A stretch of 64,000 nt of DNA, from positions 124,001 to 188,000 of the forward strand of contig CAJIZH010000004.1 of the NCBI GenBank assembly GCA_905181875.1, in the 5' to 3' direction. How positions within the stretch are numbered: position 1 is the first letter of the stretch; each line of letters begins with the position of its first letter. The notes beneath the pieces were generated by a model, which was not told the DNA's origin, ran no database searches, and was given only the letters and a program-made list of their open reading frames with translations. This document shows, in pieces, positions 1-9,147 of this stretch. The stretch is from Flavobacteriales bacterium UBA6770. GTDB taxonomy: Bacteria > Bacteroidota > Bacteroidia > Flavobacteriales_G > Salibacteraceae. The translations under genes and the position numbers were made by a program.

Positions 1-1444
1 TCCCTTCAGAATAACGCTTTTTTAAGCCTTTGAAATAATCAATAGCATAATCTACCAGATTATCTAAATGATGCTGCACCTGAGCTAATTCCTCTTCTAA
101 TTGAATAATAAAATTATCCGCTTTATCTGTATCATGTTTTGTAATACGACGCATTCTAATTTCAAGCAATCGCTTTACATCATCATCAGTAATAGCTCGT
201 TTAAGATGCTGAATATGTGGTTTCAGTAATTTATGGGTTACCTCAATTGCTTCATCATAGGTTTTACCATCAAAATCGATATAGATTTTATTCTCGATAA
301 AAAGTTTCTCTAAGTTAGAGAAATGCCATTGCTCTTCTAACTCGCCTTTGCGAATTTCTAATTCAAGCTTAAGTAAGTCTTTTGCGTGTTCAACATTCAA
401 TTGCAAAATCTCAGTAACAGTCACAAATCGAGGTTTATCATCTTCGATTATGACCGCATTTGGTGAAATACTTACCTCACAATCGGTAAAAGCAAATAAA
501 GCATCAATCGTCTTGTCCGGAGAAACGCCCGGTGCGAGGTGTACTTGAATTTCGCAAAACTCAGAAGTATTATCCTCAATTTTTTTAATCTTTATTTTGC
601 CCTTATCATTGGCTTTTAGAATAGATTCAATAACTGAAGTAGTGGTCGTAGCAAAGGGCACTTCGCTTATTAACAACGTCTTTTTGTCTATTGCAGAAAT
701 CTTTGCTCGAACACGAATTTTACCTCCACGCAATCCATCATTGTAATTGGAAATATCAACCATTCCACCTCCAAGAAAATCAGGATAAATTTTGGTTTTT
801 CGCCCTTGCAATGAATTTATTGAAGCATCTATAATTTCAATAAAATTGTGAGGTAGAATTTTACAAGAAAGTCCAACCGCTATACCTTCTACTCCATGAG
901 CTAACAACATTGGAAACTTAACGGGAAGCGTTGTAGGTTCTTTATTTCTTCCGTCGTATGACAGGTGCCAATCTGTAGTTTTAGCATTAAAAACTACTTC
1001 TAAAGCAAACTTTGAAAGTCTGGCTTCTATATATCTTGGAGCCGCTGCCCTATCTCCTGTTAATGTGTTTCCCCAGTTTCCCTGAGTATCAATTAATAAT
1101 TCTTTTTGCCCAAGAGCAACCAATGCGTCAGCAATAGAAGCATCTCCATGAGGGTGATACTTCATAGTGTTCCCTACAACATTTGCAACCTTGTTATATC
1201 TACCATCATCCAATTCTTTCAGAGAGTGTAAAATTCTTCGCTGAACAGGCTTAAACCCGTCATTGACATGCGGCACCGCACGTTCAAGAATAACATAAGA
1301 GGCATAATCAAGAAACCACTCTTTATACATCCCAGACACACGAATTACATCATCCTCACCTCCATTATCAATGTTATCTTGATTGTCTAAGGCTTCGAAT
1401 TCTTCGTCTTTCTCGTCTCTGTTATCTGGGGAATCTTCCGACAT
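1..1444 (-). CDS. parC: DNA topoisomerase IV subunit A, 3' end cut by window edge
   Basis: This is the DNA-cleaving subunit of type IIA topoisomerase. It pairs with ParE to decatenate chromosomes and relax supercoils. I see 481 codons, open to the left edge, so the C-terminal part is missing. After an acidic tail of about 30 residues comes the breakage-reunion domain, with YHPHGD at 96-101 and the catalytic tyrosine Tyr138 in RAAAPRYIE. I read the frame through without interruption. The ATG at 1444 lies 2 nt after the stop of the lipoprotein gene, and parE is just upstream of that, so the three genes form one operon. GyrA is the alternative, but the linkage to a ParE-type subunit favours ParC. 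Confidence 0.93.
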   Translation of the reverse strand, partial: MSEDSPDNRDEKDEEFEALDNQDNIDNGGEDDVIRVSGMYKEWFLDYASYVILERAVPHVNDGFKPVQRRILHSLKELDDGRYNKVANVVGNTMKYHPHGDASIADALVALGQKELLIDTQGNWGNTLTGDRAAAPRYIEARLSKFALEVVFNAKTTDWHLSYDGRNKEPTTLPVKFPMLLAHGVEGIAVGLSCKILPHNFIEIIDASINSLQGRKTKIYPDFLGGGMVDISNYNDGLRGGKIRVRAKISAIDKKTLLISEVPFATTTTSVIESILKANDKGKIKIKKIEDNTSEFCEIQVHLAPGVSPDKTIDALFAFTDCEVSISPNAVIIEDDKPRFVTVTEILQLNVEHAKDLLKLELEIRKGELEEQWHFSNLEKLFIENKIYIDFDGKTYDEAIEVTHKLLKPHIQHLKRAITDDDVKRLLEIRMRRITKHDTDKADNFIIQLEEELAQVQHHLDNLVDYAIDYFKGLKKRYSEG

Positions 1445-1446
1445 TC

Positions 1447-1992
1447 TTATATTCTGCTTAATTCAACATTAAAGGTTGAACCATTTAATTTTAAGGTGAT
1501 TTCGCTCGAGTAAGTTACTTCAGTTTGGTCTTCAAGAACTTCAATTAATTTCTTCTCCCATTTATTTTTCAGTTCATCGTCGCAATACATTTCTGTAAAA
1601 AAACAATTACCGCCAATGGAAATTTTCGAATCATTCAATTCGCAGTTGCAACCACCAGAATTGCATGGAGATTTGATTCCAACAGTTTTATTCTCTTCTT
1701 CAAATGTCAATTGCATGTCCCATTCTTTGTATGGTAAATCGACAATTTCTCCAAATTTAACAATGGATTGAATACGCCATTTACCAAAAACAAATGCGGT
1801 ATTTTTACTTTGAATAATTTCTGATTCAGCTAATTCAAGTGACTTAGATAATTCCTGTATTTCGCTACTTGAATTTTCAACTTTTTCAAGAACTACTGAT
1901 CGAGAAACCTCTTTTGTTTCAGATGAATTGGTATTACTTGATTTACAGCCAATAAAACCAATTAGGAAAAGGAGAAATAAAATAAATTTCAT
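1447..1992 (-). CDS. META-like domain lipoprotein between parE and parC
   Basis: A predicted 181-residue lipoprotein. A short hydrophobic signal ends in the lipobox GFIGC, with Cys16 as the lipidated residue. A Ser/Glu-rich linker follows, then from about residue 70 a domain resembling META/HslJ. It has GKWRIQSI at the start, a central cysteine-rich part (CNSGGCNC, then CFFTEMYCDDE) and a final strand ITLKLNGS. The META family is linked to stress or heat-shock phenotypes, but its chemistry is unknown. I chose the ATG at 1992 because it gives a perfect signal peptide and begins 1 nt after the parE stop. An in-frame start at 2025 would lie inside parE. It is co-transcribed with the topoisomerase genes, and its role there is unclear. 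Confidence 0.8.
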   Translation of the reverse strand: MKFILFLLFLIGFIGCKSSNTNSSETKEVSRSVVLEKVENSSSEIQELSKSLELAESEIIQSKNTAFVFGKWRIQSIVKFGEIVDLPYKEWDMQLTFEEENKTVGIKSPCNSGGCNCELNDSKISIGGNCFFTEMYCDDELKNKWEKKLIEVLEDQTEVTYSSEITLKLNGSTFNVELSRI

Positions 1993-1993
1993 C

Positions 1994-3851
1994 TTACACA
2001 TCTTCCTCCACAACATCTTTTTCAACCTTCAAGTTATTAATAATAAACTTTTGTCGATCTGGGGTGTTTTTTCCCATGTAGAATTCTAACAAGGGATGAA
2101 TTCCGGTATCATTTCCTATCACAACAGGATCCAATCTAATGTCTTCAGCAATAAAAGCTTTAAACTCATCAGGTGATATTTCTCCTAAACCTTTGAAACG
2201 AGTTATCTCTGGTTTGCCTTTAAGCTTTGCCATTGCTTTAACTCTTTCTTCTTCATTATAGCAATAGATGGTTTCTTGTTTATTCCGGACCCTAAACAAA
2301 GGGGTTTCAAGGACATACAAATGTGCCCCTTTCACTAAATCTGGGAAAAATTGCAGAAAGAATGTAATCAGCAGTAATCGAATGTGCATACCATCAACAT
2401 CAGCATCAGTTGCGATTACAATGTTGTTGTAGCGTAAATCATCCAATCCTTCCTCAATATTCAAGGCAGCTTGCAGAAGATTAAACTCTTCATTTTGGTA
2501 AACAATCTTCTTTGTAAGCCCAAACGAATTCAATGGTTTTCCCTTGAGGCTAAAAACTGCTTGAGTTTGTACTTTTCTTGCTTTTGTAATAGATCCACTC
2601 GCCGAATCTCCCTCAGTAATAAAAAGGGTACTATCCATTTTTAAAGGGTTATCTCCTTTATCACTTAAGTGAACCTTGCAGTCGCGCAGTTTTTTATTAT
2701 GCAAAGAAACCTCTTTAGCTCTTTTCTTGGCCAGTTTTCGGATTCCAGCCATGATCTTTTCTTTCCCGTTCACTCTGCAAAATTTTGCGCTGCATTGGAT
2801 CGGAAGATGTAGGATTTTTGTGGAGATAATTATCTAATTCTCTTGAAAGAAAATCAGCTACAAACGCGCGCATTGATTTCCCCTCAGGTTCTATCTCGGT
2901 TGATCCTAATTTCGTCTTAGTTTGAGATTCAAAAACTGGCTCAATGACTTTTACGCTAACTGCAGCAACTAATCCTCCTCTAACGTCAACAGCCTCATAG
3001 CTTTTCCCGAAAAAGTCACGAATTACTTTTACATATGCTTCTCTAAAAGCACCTTGATGCGTCCCCCCTTGGGTTGTAAACTGACCATTTACGAAAGAAT
3101 AGTATTCCTCTCCGTATGAATTAGTGTGCGTAATTGCAACTTCAATATCGTCACCTTCCAAATGAATTATGGGGTAAAGAGGATCGGCAGATAATTTTTC
3201 TTTTAATAAATCAAGTAATCCATTTTCCGAAAAGAACTCTTCACCATTATAATGGATTTTAAGACCTCGATTTAGATAAGCGTAATTCCGAATCATATTC
3301 CGGATATACTCAGCTCGATACTTGTAATTCTTAAATATCTCAAGATCTGGCTCGAAGGTGAATCGAGTTCCTCTTCTTATTCCTGAGTCTTCAATTGGAG
3401 CATCTTCAATTAATTCGCCACGTTTAAAAACTGCGCGTTTAATTTTTCCATCACGAATAGATTCAACTCTAAAATATTGAGATAGCGCATTGACTGCTTT
3501 TGTTCCAACTCCATTCAGTCCAACTGACTTTTTAAAAGCTTTGGAGTCGTACTTACCTCCAGTATTTATTTTAGAAACACAATCAACAACTTTTCCTAAT
3601 GGGATTCCACGACCATAATCTCGAACTTTTACTTTTCCGTCTTTAACGGAAATTTCAATATTTTTCCCGTTGCCCATTACGAATTCGTCAATGGAATTAT
3701 CAAGAATTTCTTTTAGAAGAATGTATATACCATCATCTGCCGAAGCACCATCACTGGTCTTTCCGATATACATACCAGGACGCAACCGAATGTGCTCCTT
3801 CCAGTCGAGAGAGCGAATATTTTCTTCGGTATACTTAACTTCTTCAGCCAT
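1994..3851 (-). CDS. parE: DNA topoisomerase IV subunit B, with a one-base frameshift
   Basis: The ATPase subunit of topoisomerase IV. The N-terminal GHKL ATPase shows [19 protein letters not shown] and [13 protein letters not shown]. The C-terminal TOPRIM part shows [11 protein letters not shown] and [15 protein letters not shown], then [11 protein letters not shown]. The sequence carries one extra base near codon 367. The first frame (3851 down to 2715) reaches the conserved QSERERKD and then reads HGWNPK before stopping. The second frame (from about 2752) continues with the expected [14 protein letters not shown]. Deleting the C of the CAT at 2753-2751 restores one 618-residue protein. The gene is essential, so this is either a sequence error or recoding. 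A 14-base palindrome lies just upstream of the start. Confidence 0.92.
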
Positions 3852-3858
3852 AAAAAAT

Positions 3859-3872
3859 ACTGATTAATCAGT
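3859..3872. promoter_or_regulatory. 14-bp perfect palindrome upstream of parE
   Basis: The sequence ACTGATTAATCAGT is perfectly self-complementary. It sits 7 bp before the parE start codon, inside the 211-bp gap between ychF and parE. A TATATTTT box, close to the Bacteroidota -7 element, lies further upstream on the parE strand. The palindrome would therefore lie in the 5' leader and could be an operator or a small hairpin. Nothing else is evident in this gap. Confidence 0.35.
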
Positions 3873-4062
3873 GTTTTTGAAAAGCCTAAAAATATAAGAA
3901 AGCTATTGTGATGATTGGTATTAAAAACGATTGTTTTCCACAGTGTTTTTAACCATTATTGAAGGGCCATCCTTACTTAATTTAGCGTTCAATATCACTA
4001 AACACTGACTTCAAGATTCCTTCCTAAAAAATACAAGTTTTTAAGCTGAATAAACTACGGGT

Positions 4063-5160
4063 TTAAACGTTAAATCTGAAGTGCATAACATCTCCATCTT
4101 GCACCACATATTCTTTTCCTTCAACGTTTAATTTTCCTTTTTCGCGACAAGCCGCCTCAGAACCTAGCTCAACAAAATCGACATATTTAATAACCTCAGC
4201 ACGAATAAATCCTTTTTCAAAATCGGTATGAATAACTCCTGCAGCCTGGGGGGCTTTCATTCCGACATCAATTGTCCAAGCTCTTACTTCTTTAACTCCA
4301 GCGGTGAAGTAGGTTTCCAGTTTTAATAATTTATAAGCTTTTTTAATCAAATAACTTACTCCAGGCTCTTCTAGTCCCAGTTCTTCTAAAAACATTTGTT
4401 TTTCTTCAAAAGTTTCCAATTCAGATATATCAGACTCCATACCTGCGCACAAATACATTACTTCGCATTCTTCATCTTTCACTAATTCTTCAACAGCTTT
4501 AGTGTGATTGTTTCCAGAAACAGCTGAATCCTCATCCACATTGCATACATATAAAACTGGCTTTTCAGTAATCAGTTGCATATCACCAACAAGCTTCATA
4601 GATTCTTCATCCATTTCCAAAGATCGAATTGATTTCCCAGCCTCTAAATGACTTTGGTACTTTTCAATAATCGCAAGCATCTTCATTGCCTCTTTGTCTC
4701 CAGTTCTTGCAGCTTTTTTGGCTTTATCCAATCGCTTTTCAACTGCCTCTAAATCTTTCAACTGCAATTCCATGTCAATTACATCCTTATCCCTTACTGG
4801 GTCAACGGAACCATCAACGTGGATAATGTTTCCATCGTCAAAGCACCTTAGTACATGAATGATTGCATTACACTCTCGGATATTTCCTAAGAATTGATTT
4901 CCTAAGCCTTCACCCTTACTCGCTCCCTTCACCAAACCCGCAATGTCAACAATTTCCACTGTTGTTGGCATTATACGTTCTGGCTTTACCAGTTCGCTCA
5001 GCTTATTTAATCGCTCATCTGGAACAGTAATAATACCCACGTTTGGTTCGATTGTACAAAACGGAAAGTTAGCAGACTGAGCCTTAGCACTGCTTAAACA
5101 GTTAAATAGTGTAGATTTTCCAACGTTAGGTAACCCAACGATTCCGCATTTTAAAGCCAT
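4063..5160 (-). CDS. ychF: Redox-regulated ATPase YchF (Obg family)
   Basis: A 365-residue P-loop NTPase of the TRAFAC/Obg class that binds the ribosome and hydrolyses ATP. Residues 8-16 form the P-loop GLPNVGKST. DIAGLVKGASKGEGLGN covers the G3 switch region. The G4 position reads NVDE instead of NKxD, which is the change that gives this family its ATP preference. The C-terminal TGS domain ends with the typical VVQDGDVMHFRFNV. The length is normal for the family. The gene has its own promoter element upstream and is divergent from the transketolase gene. Confidence 0.97.
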   Translation of the reverse strand: MALKCGIVGLPNVGKSTLFNCLSSAKAQSANFPFCTIEPNVGIITVPDERLNKLSELVKPERIMPTTVEIVDIAGLVKGASKGEGLGNQFLGNIRECNAIIHVLRCFDDGNIIHVDGSVDPVRDKDVIDMELQLKDLEAVEKRLDKAKKAARTGDKEAMKMLAIIEKYQSHLEAGKSIRSLEMDEESMKLVGDMQLITEKPVLYVCNVDEDSAVSGNNHTKAVEELVKDEECEVMYLCAGMESDISELETFEEKQMFLEELGLEEPGVSYLIKKAYKLLKLETYFTAGVKEVRAWTIDVGMKAPQAAGVIHTDFEKGFIRAEVIKYVDFVELGSEAACREKGKLNVEGKEYVVQDGDVMHFRFNV

Positions 5161-5177
5161 GGTAAAATTTTAGGCCG

Positions 5178-5185
5178 CAAATGTA
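5178..5185 (-). promoter_or_regulatory. Bacteroidota -7 element of ychF
   Basis: TACATTTG on the minus strand matches the consensus TAnnTTTG. It ends 17 bases before the ychF start codon. A clear -33 TTTG is not visible. Confidence 0.5.
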
Positions 5186-5287
5186 ATAAATAGAAGCCCC
5201 TAGTAGGCTCACTTTACTTTTCAAAGGTTTTCAACAATAGCAATGCCTCCCCTTCAAATCGTCTAATTTCGCAGCAAAACCTATTGC

Positions 5288-6125
5288 ATGTCGGATATTA
5301 AACATCTAGAAAAAGTAGCTTCACAAACCAGAAGAGATATTGTTAGAATGGTTCACGCAGTTCAGTCTGGTCATCCAGGTGGTTCTTTAGGCTGTGCCGA
5401 CTTGTTTGTAGCCCTCTATCACTCAATTCTTAAACAAGACCCCAGTACTTGGACAATGGATGGTGAAGGAGAAGATTTGTTCTTTTTATCTAACGGTCAT
5501 ATTTCTCCAGTATGGTATTCAACCTTAGCTAGAGCTGGATATTTTGAAACTTCAGAATTGGATAGTTTTAGAAAATTGAATACACGATTGCAAGGTCACC
5601 CAACAACACATGAAGGTTTGCCTGGTATTCGTATTGCTAGTGGTTCTCTAGGTCAAGGATTATCAGCAGCAATAGGTGCAACATTGAGCAAAAAATTAAA
5701 CTCTGACTCAAACTACGTTTACGTTTTGATGGGTGACGGGGAACTGCAAGAAGGTCAAGTTTGGGAAGCAGCAATGTTTGCTGGAGCTAAAAAGATAAAT
5801 AATCTTATCGCTTTTGTAGATTGGAACAAACGTCAAATTGATGGAGATGTAAAAGACGTTTTGGATCTTGGCGACTTGAACGCTAAATGGCAATCTTTTG
5901 GTTGGAAGAACCATTGAAATGAACGGAAACAATATGAGCTCAATTCTTTCGACAGTAGAAAAAGCAAAATCTAAGGAAGGTCCTGTTGTTATTCTAATGA
6001 AAACTGAAATGGGCGCAGGCGTAGATTTTATGATGGGAAGTCACAAGTGGCACGGAATTCCTCCGAGTGATGAACAATTGGCACAAGCATTGGAGCAGCT
6101 AGAGGAAACTTTAGGAGATTATTAA
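5288..6125 (+). CDS. Transketolase N-terminal half, with a one-base frameshift
   Basis: The thiamine-diphosphate-binding half of a split transketolase (pentose phosphate pathway), about 278 residues after frame repair. It shows SGHPGGSLG near the start, GSLGQGLSAAIG, and the cofactor/Mg motif beginning GDGELQEG and continuing to VDWNKRQIDG. The first frame stops at TGA (5915-5917) right after FGWKNH. The next frame carries the expected continuation IEMNGNN to GAGVDFMMGSHKWHG and LGDY. One extra base near 5905-5910 explains this; deleting either the A or the C of AACCATT restores the frame. The stop is 1 nt before the vWA gene, and the C-terminal half follows that gene. Confidence 0.92.
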
Positions 6126-6126
6126 T

Positions 6127-7506
6127 ATGCACTGCACCATTCGATTACTTCTTTTTATCTTTATTAGTGCCTTAGGAACTAACGTTCTGGCTCAAACTGG
6201 ATTTAACCGCGACGCTAAGACTCGAATCCTTTTTATATACGATGCCTCTAACTCAATGAACGGTTCTTGGCAGAAAGGAAAAAAACACACAATTGCTCAA
6301 CGCTTGCTTTCTGAAACTATTGACGAAATGCAAAATATTCCAAATTTGGAAACTGCATTGCGCGTCTACGGTCACCAGAAATATTACAGAAATGGCCAAG
6401 ATTGTAACGATACAAAATTAGAAGTGCCTTTCGCTGCTAAAAATGCCAAACAGATTAAAGCCAAATTAAAGTCAATTACACCAAAAGGAACGACTCCGAT
6501 TGCCATGACTTTAGAGAAATCGGCTGAAGATTTTTCAGATTGTTCAAATTGCAGAAACATTATCATTCTAATTACTGACGGTATTGAAGAATGTGGAGGC
6601 GATCCTTGCGCTATTTCGATGAAACTGCAACGTCAAGGAATTGTATTGAAACCTTTCGTGATTGGAATCGGACTCGATGTAAATTTCAAAAAATCATTCG
6701 AATGTTTGGGCACCTTTTATGATGCCTCTGATGAAGCTACATTCAAAAAGGTACTTGATATTGTTATTTCTCAGGCACTAAATGAAACATCAGCTCAAGT
6801 TAATTTAATCGATGCTGCCAAAAACCCTTCAGAAACTGATGTTGCGGTTAGTTTATACGACCATTTTAGTGGTCGATTACTTTATCATTTCATGCATACT
6901 ATGGATGCAAAAGGAAATCCAGATACCTTAGATTTAGAAGCCAATTACACCTACGATATGGTCGCACATACAGTCCCCCCGGTCAGAACCGATAGTTTGA
7001 CTATGACTCCTGGGAAGCACAATCTTTTGGGCGTTGATGCTCCACAAGGGTTTATAAATATTGAAGTAAACGGATTTAATTCTAGAACTCCTGTCCAAGC
7101 CATTGTGAGGCAACATAAGAAAACAGAAACTGTTTTTGTGCAAGAACTAAACTCGACTGAAAAATATTTGGTAGGTTTTTACGATATTGAAATCTTAACC
7201 CTTCCACGTGTTATACTAGAAGATATAGTTGTAAGTCAAAGTCATACAACTACAGTTGAATTGCCTAATCCCGGGCTTTTAACTGTGACTAAAAAATCGA
7301 AAGGTTCTGGTGGAATATTTATTGACAGAAATGGTAAACTGGAAAAAGTAATAAAGCTTGATGAAAATCAAGCAAGGGAAAGCTTCTATTTACAACCAGG
7401 AGAATATCTTCTTGTATATCGAGCAAATGGTGCACAGAGCACCTCATTTAATAAGCAACAAAAATTCACTATAAGAACAGGTAGCTCTGCTTCTATTAAT
7501 CTATAA
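6127..7506 (+). CDS. Secreted von Willebrand factor A domain protein
   Basis: A 459-residue protein with an N-terminal signal peptide ending near ALGTNVLAQ. The vWA domain carries an intact MIDAS metal site: Asp39-x-Ser41-x-Ser43 in YDASNSM, a threonine in KGTTPIAM, and an aspartate in LITDGIEE. Several cysteines (NGQDCND, DCSNCRN, CGGDPC) suggest disulfides in the periplasm. The C-terminal part has repeated beta-rich segments such as [10 protein letters not shown] and PGLLTVTKK. The vWA fold usually mediates protein contacts; the ligand is unknown. It begins 1 nt after the transketolase N half and ends 2 nt before the C half, so it should be co-transcribed with both. That is an odd place for a secreted protein. 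Confidence 0.85.
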   Translation: MHCTIRLLLFIFISALGTNVLAQTGFNRDAKTRILFIYDASNSMNGSWQKGKKHTIAQRLLSETIDEMQNIPNLETALRVYGHQKYYRNGQDCNDTKLEVPFAAKNAKQIKAKLKSITPKGTTPIAMTLEKSAEDFSDCSNCRNIIILITDGIEECGGDPCAISMKLQRQGIVLKPFVIGIGLDVNFKKSFECLGTFYDASDEATFKKVLDIVISQALNETSAQVNLIDAAKNPSETDVAVSLYDHFSGRLLYHFMHTMDAKGNPDTLDLEANYTYDMVAHTVPPVRTDSLTMTPGKHNLLGVDAPQGFINIEVNGFNSRTPVQAIVRQHKKTETVFVQELNSTEKYLVGFYDIEILTLPRVILEDIVVSQSHTTTVELPNPGLLTVTKKSKGSGGIFIDRNGKLEKVIKLDENQARESFYLQPGEYLLVYRANGAQSTSFNKQQKFTIRTGSSASINL

Positions 7507-7508
7507 CA

Positions 7509-8463
7509 ATGGCTAAACACGAAAACACTGGTTCAAAGGACACTAGATCTGGATTTGGAGAAGGATTGCATGAATTGGGAAAGGAAAACGAAAATGTAGT
7601 TGCCCTTTGTGCTGACCTTACAGGTTCATTAAAAATGAATGCCTTTGCAAATGATTTTCCTGAGCGGTTTGTTCAAGTTGGAATTGCAGAAGCTAACATG
7701 ATGGGAATTGCAGCGGGTTTGACTATTGGCGGTAAGATACCTTTTACAGGAACTTTTGCAAATTTCTCAACGGGTAGAGTTTATGACCAAATTCGTCAGA
7801 GTATAGCTTATAGCGGCAAGAATGTAAAAATATGTGCATCGCATGCCGGCCTTACATTAGGTGAAGATGGAGCAACCCACCAAATTTTAGAAGATATTGG
7901 TTTGATGAAAATGTTACCACATATGGTAGTTATCAATCCATGCGATTTTAATCAAACAAAAGCAGCTACCAAAGCAATTGCGGCATATGACGGTCCTGTA
8001 TATTTAAGATTTGGCAGACCAAAAGTTCCAAATTTCACCCCTGCTGATCAGAATTTTGAGATAGGAAAAGCTGTTTTGTTAGAGTCTGGAAAAGACGTTA
8101 CAATTATTGCAACAGGTCATTTAGTATGGAAAGCACTTGAGGCAAGCGAACTATTAGCAGAAAAAGGTCATTAACGCTGAAGTAATTAATATTCATACAA
8201 TTAAACCTTTAGATAAAGAAGCAATTCTGAAATCGGTTAAGAAAACACGGTGTGTTGTAACTGCTGAAGAACATCAAATAAATGGTGGACTAGGAGACAC
8301 AGTTGCTCAGCTATTATCTAGGGAACTACCAACTGCTCAGGAATATGTAGGAGTAGACGATTCATTTGGGGAAAGCGGAAAACCCGAGGAATTGCTGACC
8401 AAATATGGTTGTGATACAGCTGACATAATCAAAGCTGCGGAAAACGTAATAGCTAGAAAATAA
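7509..8463 (+). CDS. Transketolase C-terminal half, with a one-base frameshift
   Basis: The pyrimidine-binding and C-terminal domains of the split transketolase, about 317 residues after frame repair. It contains the catalytic glutamate region [17 protein letters not shown], then GEDGATHQ and [13 protein letters not shown]. The first frame stops at TAA (8172-8174) after LLAEKGH. The next frame holds the expected [27 protein letters not shown] and a C-terminus ending VIARK at 8463. Deleting the C at 8169 in GGTCATTAA joins the two. It acts as a heteromer with the upstream half. A strong terminator follows. Confidence 0.92.
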
Positions 8464-8470
8464 CATATAA

Positions 8471-8497
8471 AAAAAGGCGAGCAATGCGCGCCTTTTT
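8471..8497. terminator. Bidirectional rho-independent terminator
   Basis: AAAAAGGCG (8471-8479) pairs perfectly with CGCCTTTTT (8489-8497) around a 9-base loop. It gives a T-run on either strand. It lies between the convergent transketolase C half and the DUF4920 gene and can end both transcripts. Confidence 0.85.
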
Positions 8498-8518
8498 CAT
8501 TCAATATTTTCAAGAATC

Positions 8519-9112
8519 TTATTCAGCAGAAGTAACTTCTTCCATGTCTTCTTTGTGAGAAACATAATCGGTTAGAATCACGCCACTTGCCATAAAAAGG
8601 TACTTAGTTTCTGACTCAGTAATAGCTGCGATTTCTTCAGTTGATTGTCCGTCATCCTCTGCATAATGCTGCAATTCTTCGACACTTACTGTTTCTTTGT
8701 AGGCATTTCCTTGAAGAACCGCATTACTTCCATCAGCATCTAGAGGTACGAAGAAAGCGTAATCTTTAAATTTCACAAATACTTCTTTTTCTTCTCCAAC
8801 TTGAACATTCATCCAACAGCCTTTCTTTTTGCATACTGAAGCTATTTTACCGCCAATTAAAATATCACGCAGTGTATCGTTAGTTTCTAAACCCACCAAT
8901 AAATCTTCAACAGAGGTAACTTCTTCCACTGAGACCTCTTCACCAAAAATAGAAGGAGGCACGTTTCCATAGACATCTATTCCCACAGACTTTTTCTTTT
9001 TTGATTCAATTGTTGGTGTTTCTGTATTAGCCTCTGTTTCAGAATTACAACCAACTAGAGCGAATGCACCAAACGCACAACTCATTAAAATAACTGATAG
9101 ATTTTTATACAT
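8519..9112 (-). CDS. DUF4920 domain lipoprotein
   Basis: A 197-residue lipoprotein. The signal ends in ALVGC with Cys22 as the lipidation site, followed by a low-complexity Glu/Thr/Lys stretch. The remainder matches the DUF4920 pattern: YGNVPPSIFGE, a conserved KIASVCKKKGCWMNV with paired cysteines, then VFVKFKDYAFFVPLDADG, and a final YLFMASGVIL. The family is common in Bacteroidota and has no known function; the cysteine pair hints at metal or redox chemistry. The gene has its own -7 element in the 35-bp gap to the preceding OmpA-type gene. Confidence 0.85.
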   Translation of the reverse strand: MYKNLSVILMSCAFGAFALVGCNSETEANTETPTIESKKKKSVGIDVYGNVPPSIFGEEVSVEEVTSVEDLLVGLETNDTLRDILIGGKIASVCKKKGCWMNVQVGEEKEVFVKFKDYAFFVPLDADGSNAVLQGNAYKETVSVEELQHYAEDDGQSTEEIAAITESETKYLFMASGVILTDYVSHKEDMEEVTSAE

Positions 9113-9131
9113 CTCTTAATTTTGTATTTAT

Positions 9132-9139
9132 CAAAGTTA
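9132..9139 (-). promoter_or_regulatory. -7 element of the DUF4920 gene
   Basis: TAACTTTG on the minus strand matches TAnnTTTG. It lies 19 bases before the DUF4920 start, between it and the OmpA-type gene. This suggests separate transcription of the two. Confidence 0.45.
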
Positions 9140-9147
9140 ATAATCTC

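Noticed and set aside
6126-7508. vWA gene as a mobile insertion that split a transketolase gene
   Set aside because: No inverted or direct repeats flank it, and transketolase is naturally split into two genes in this phylum.
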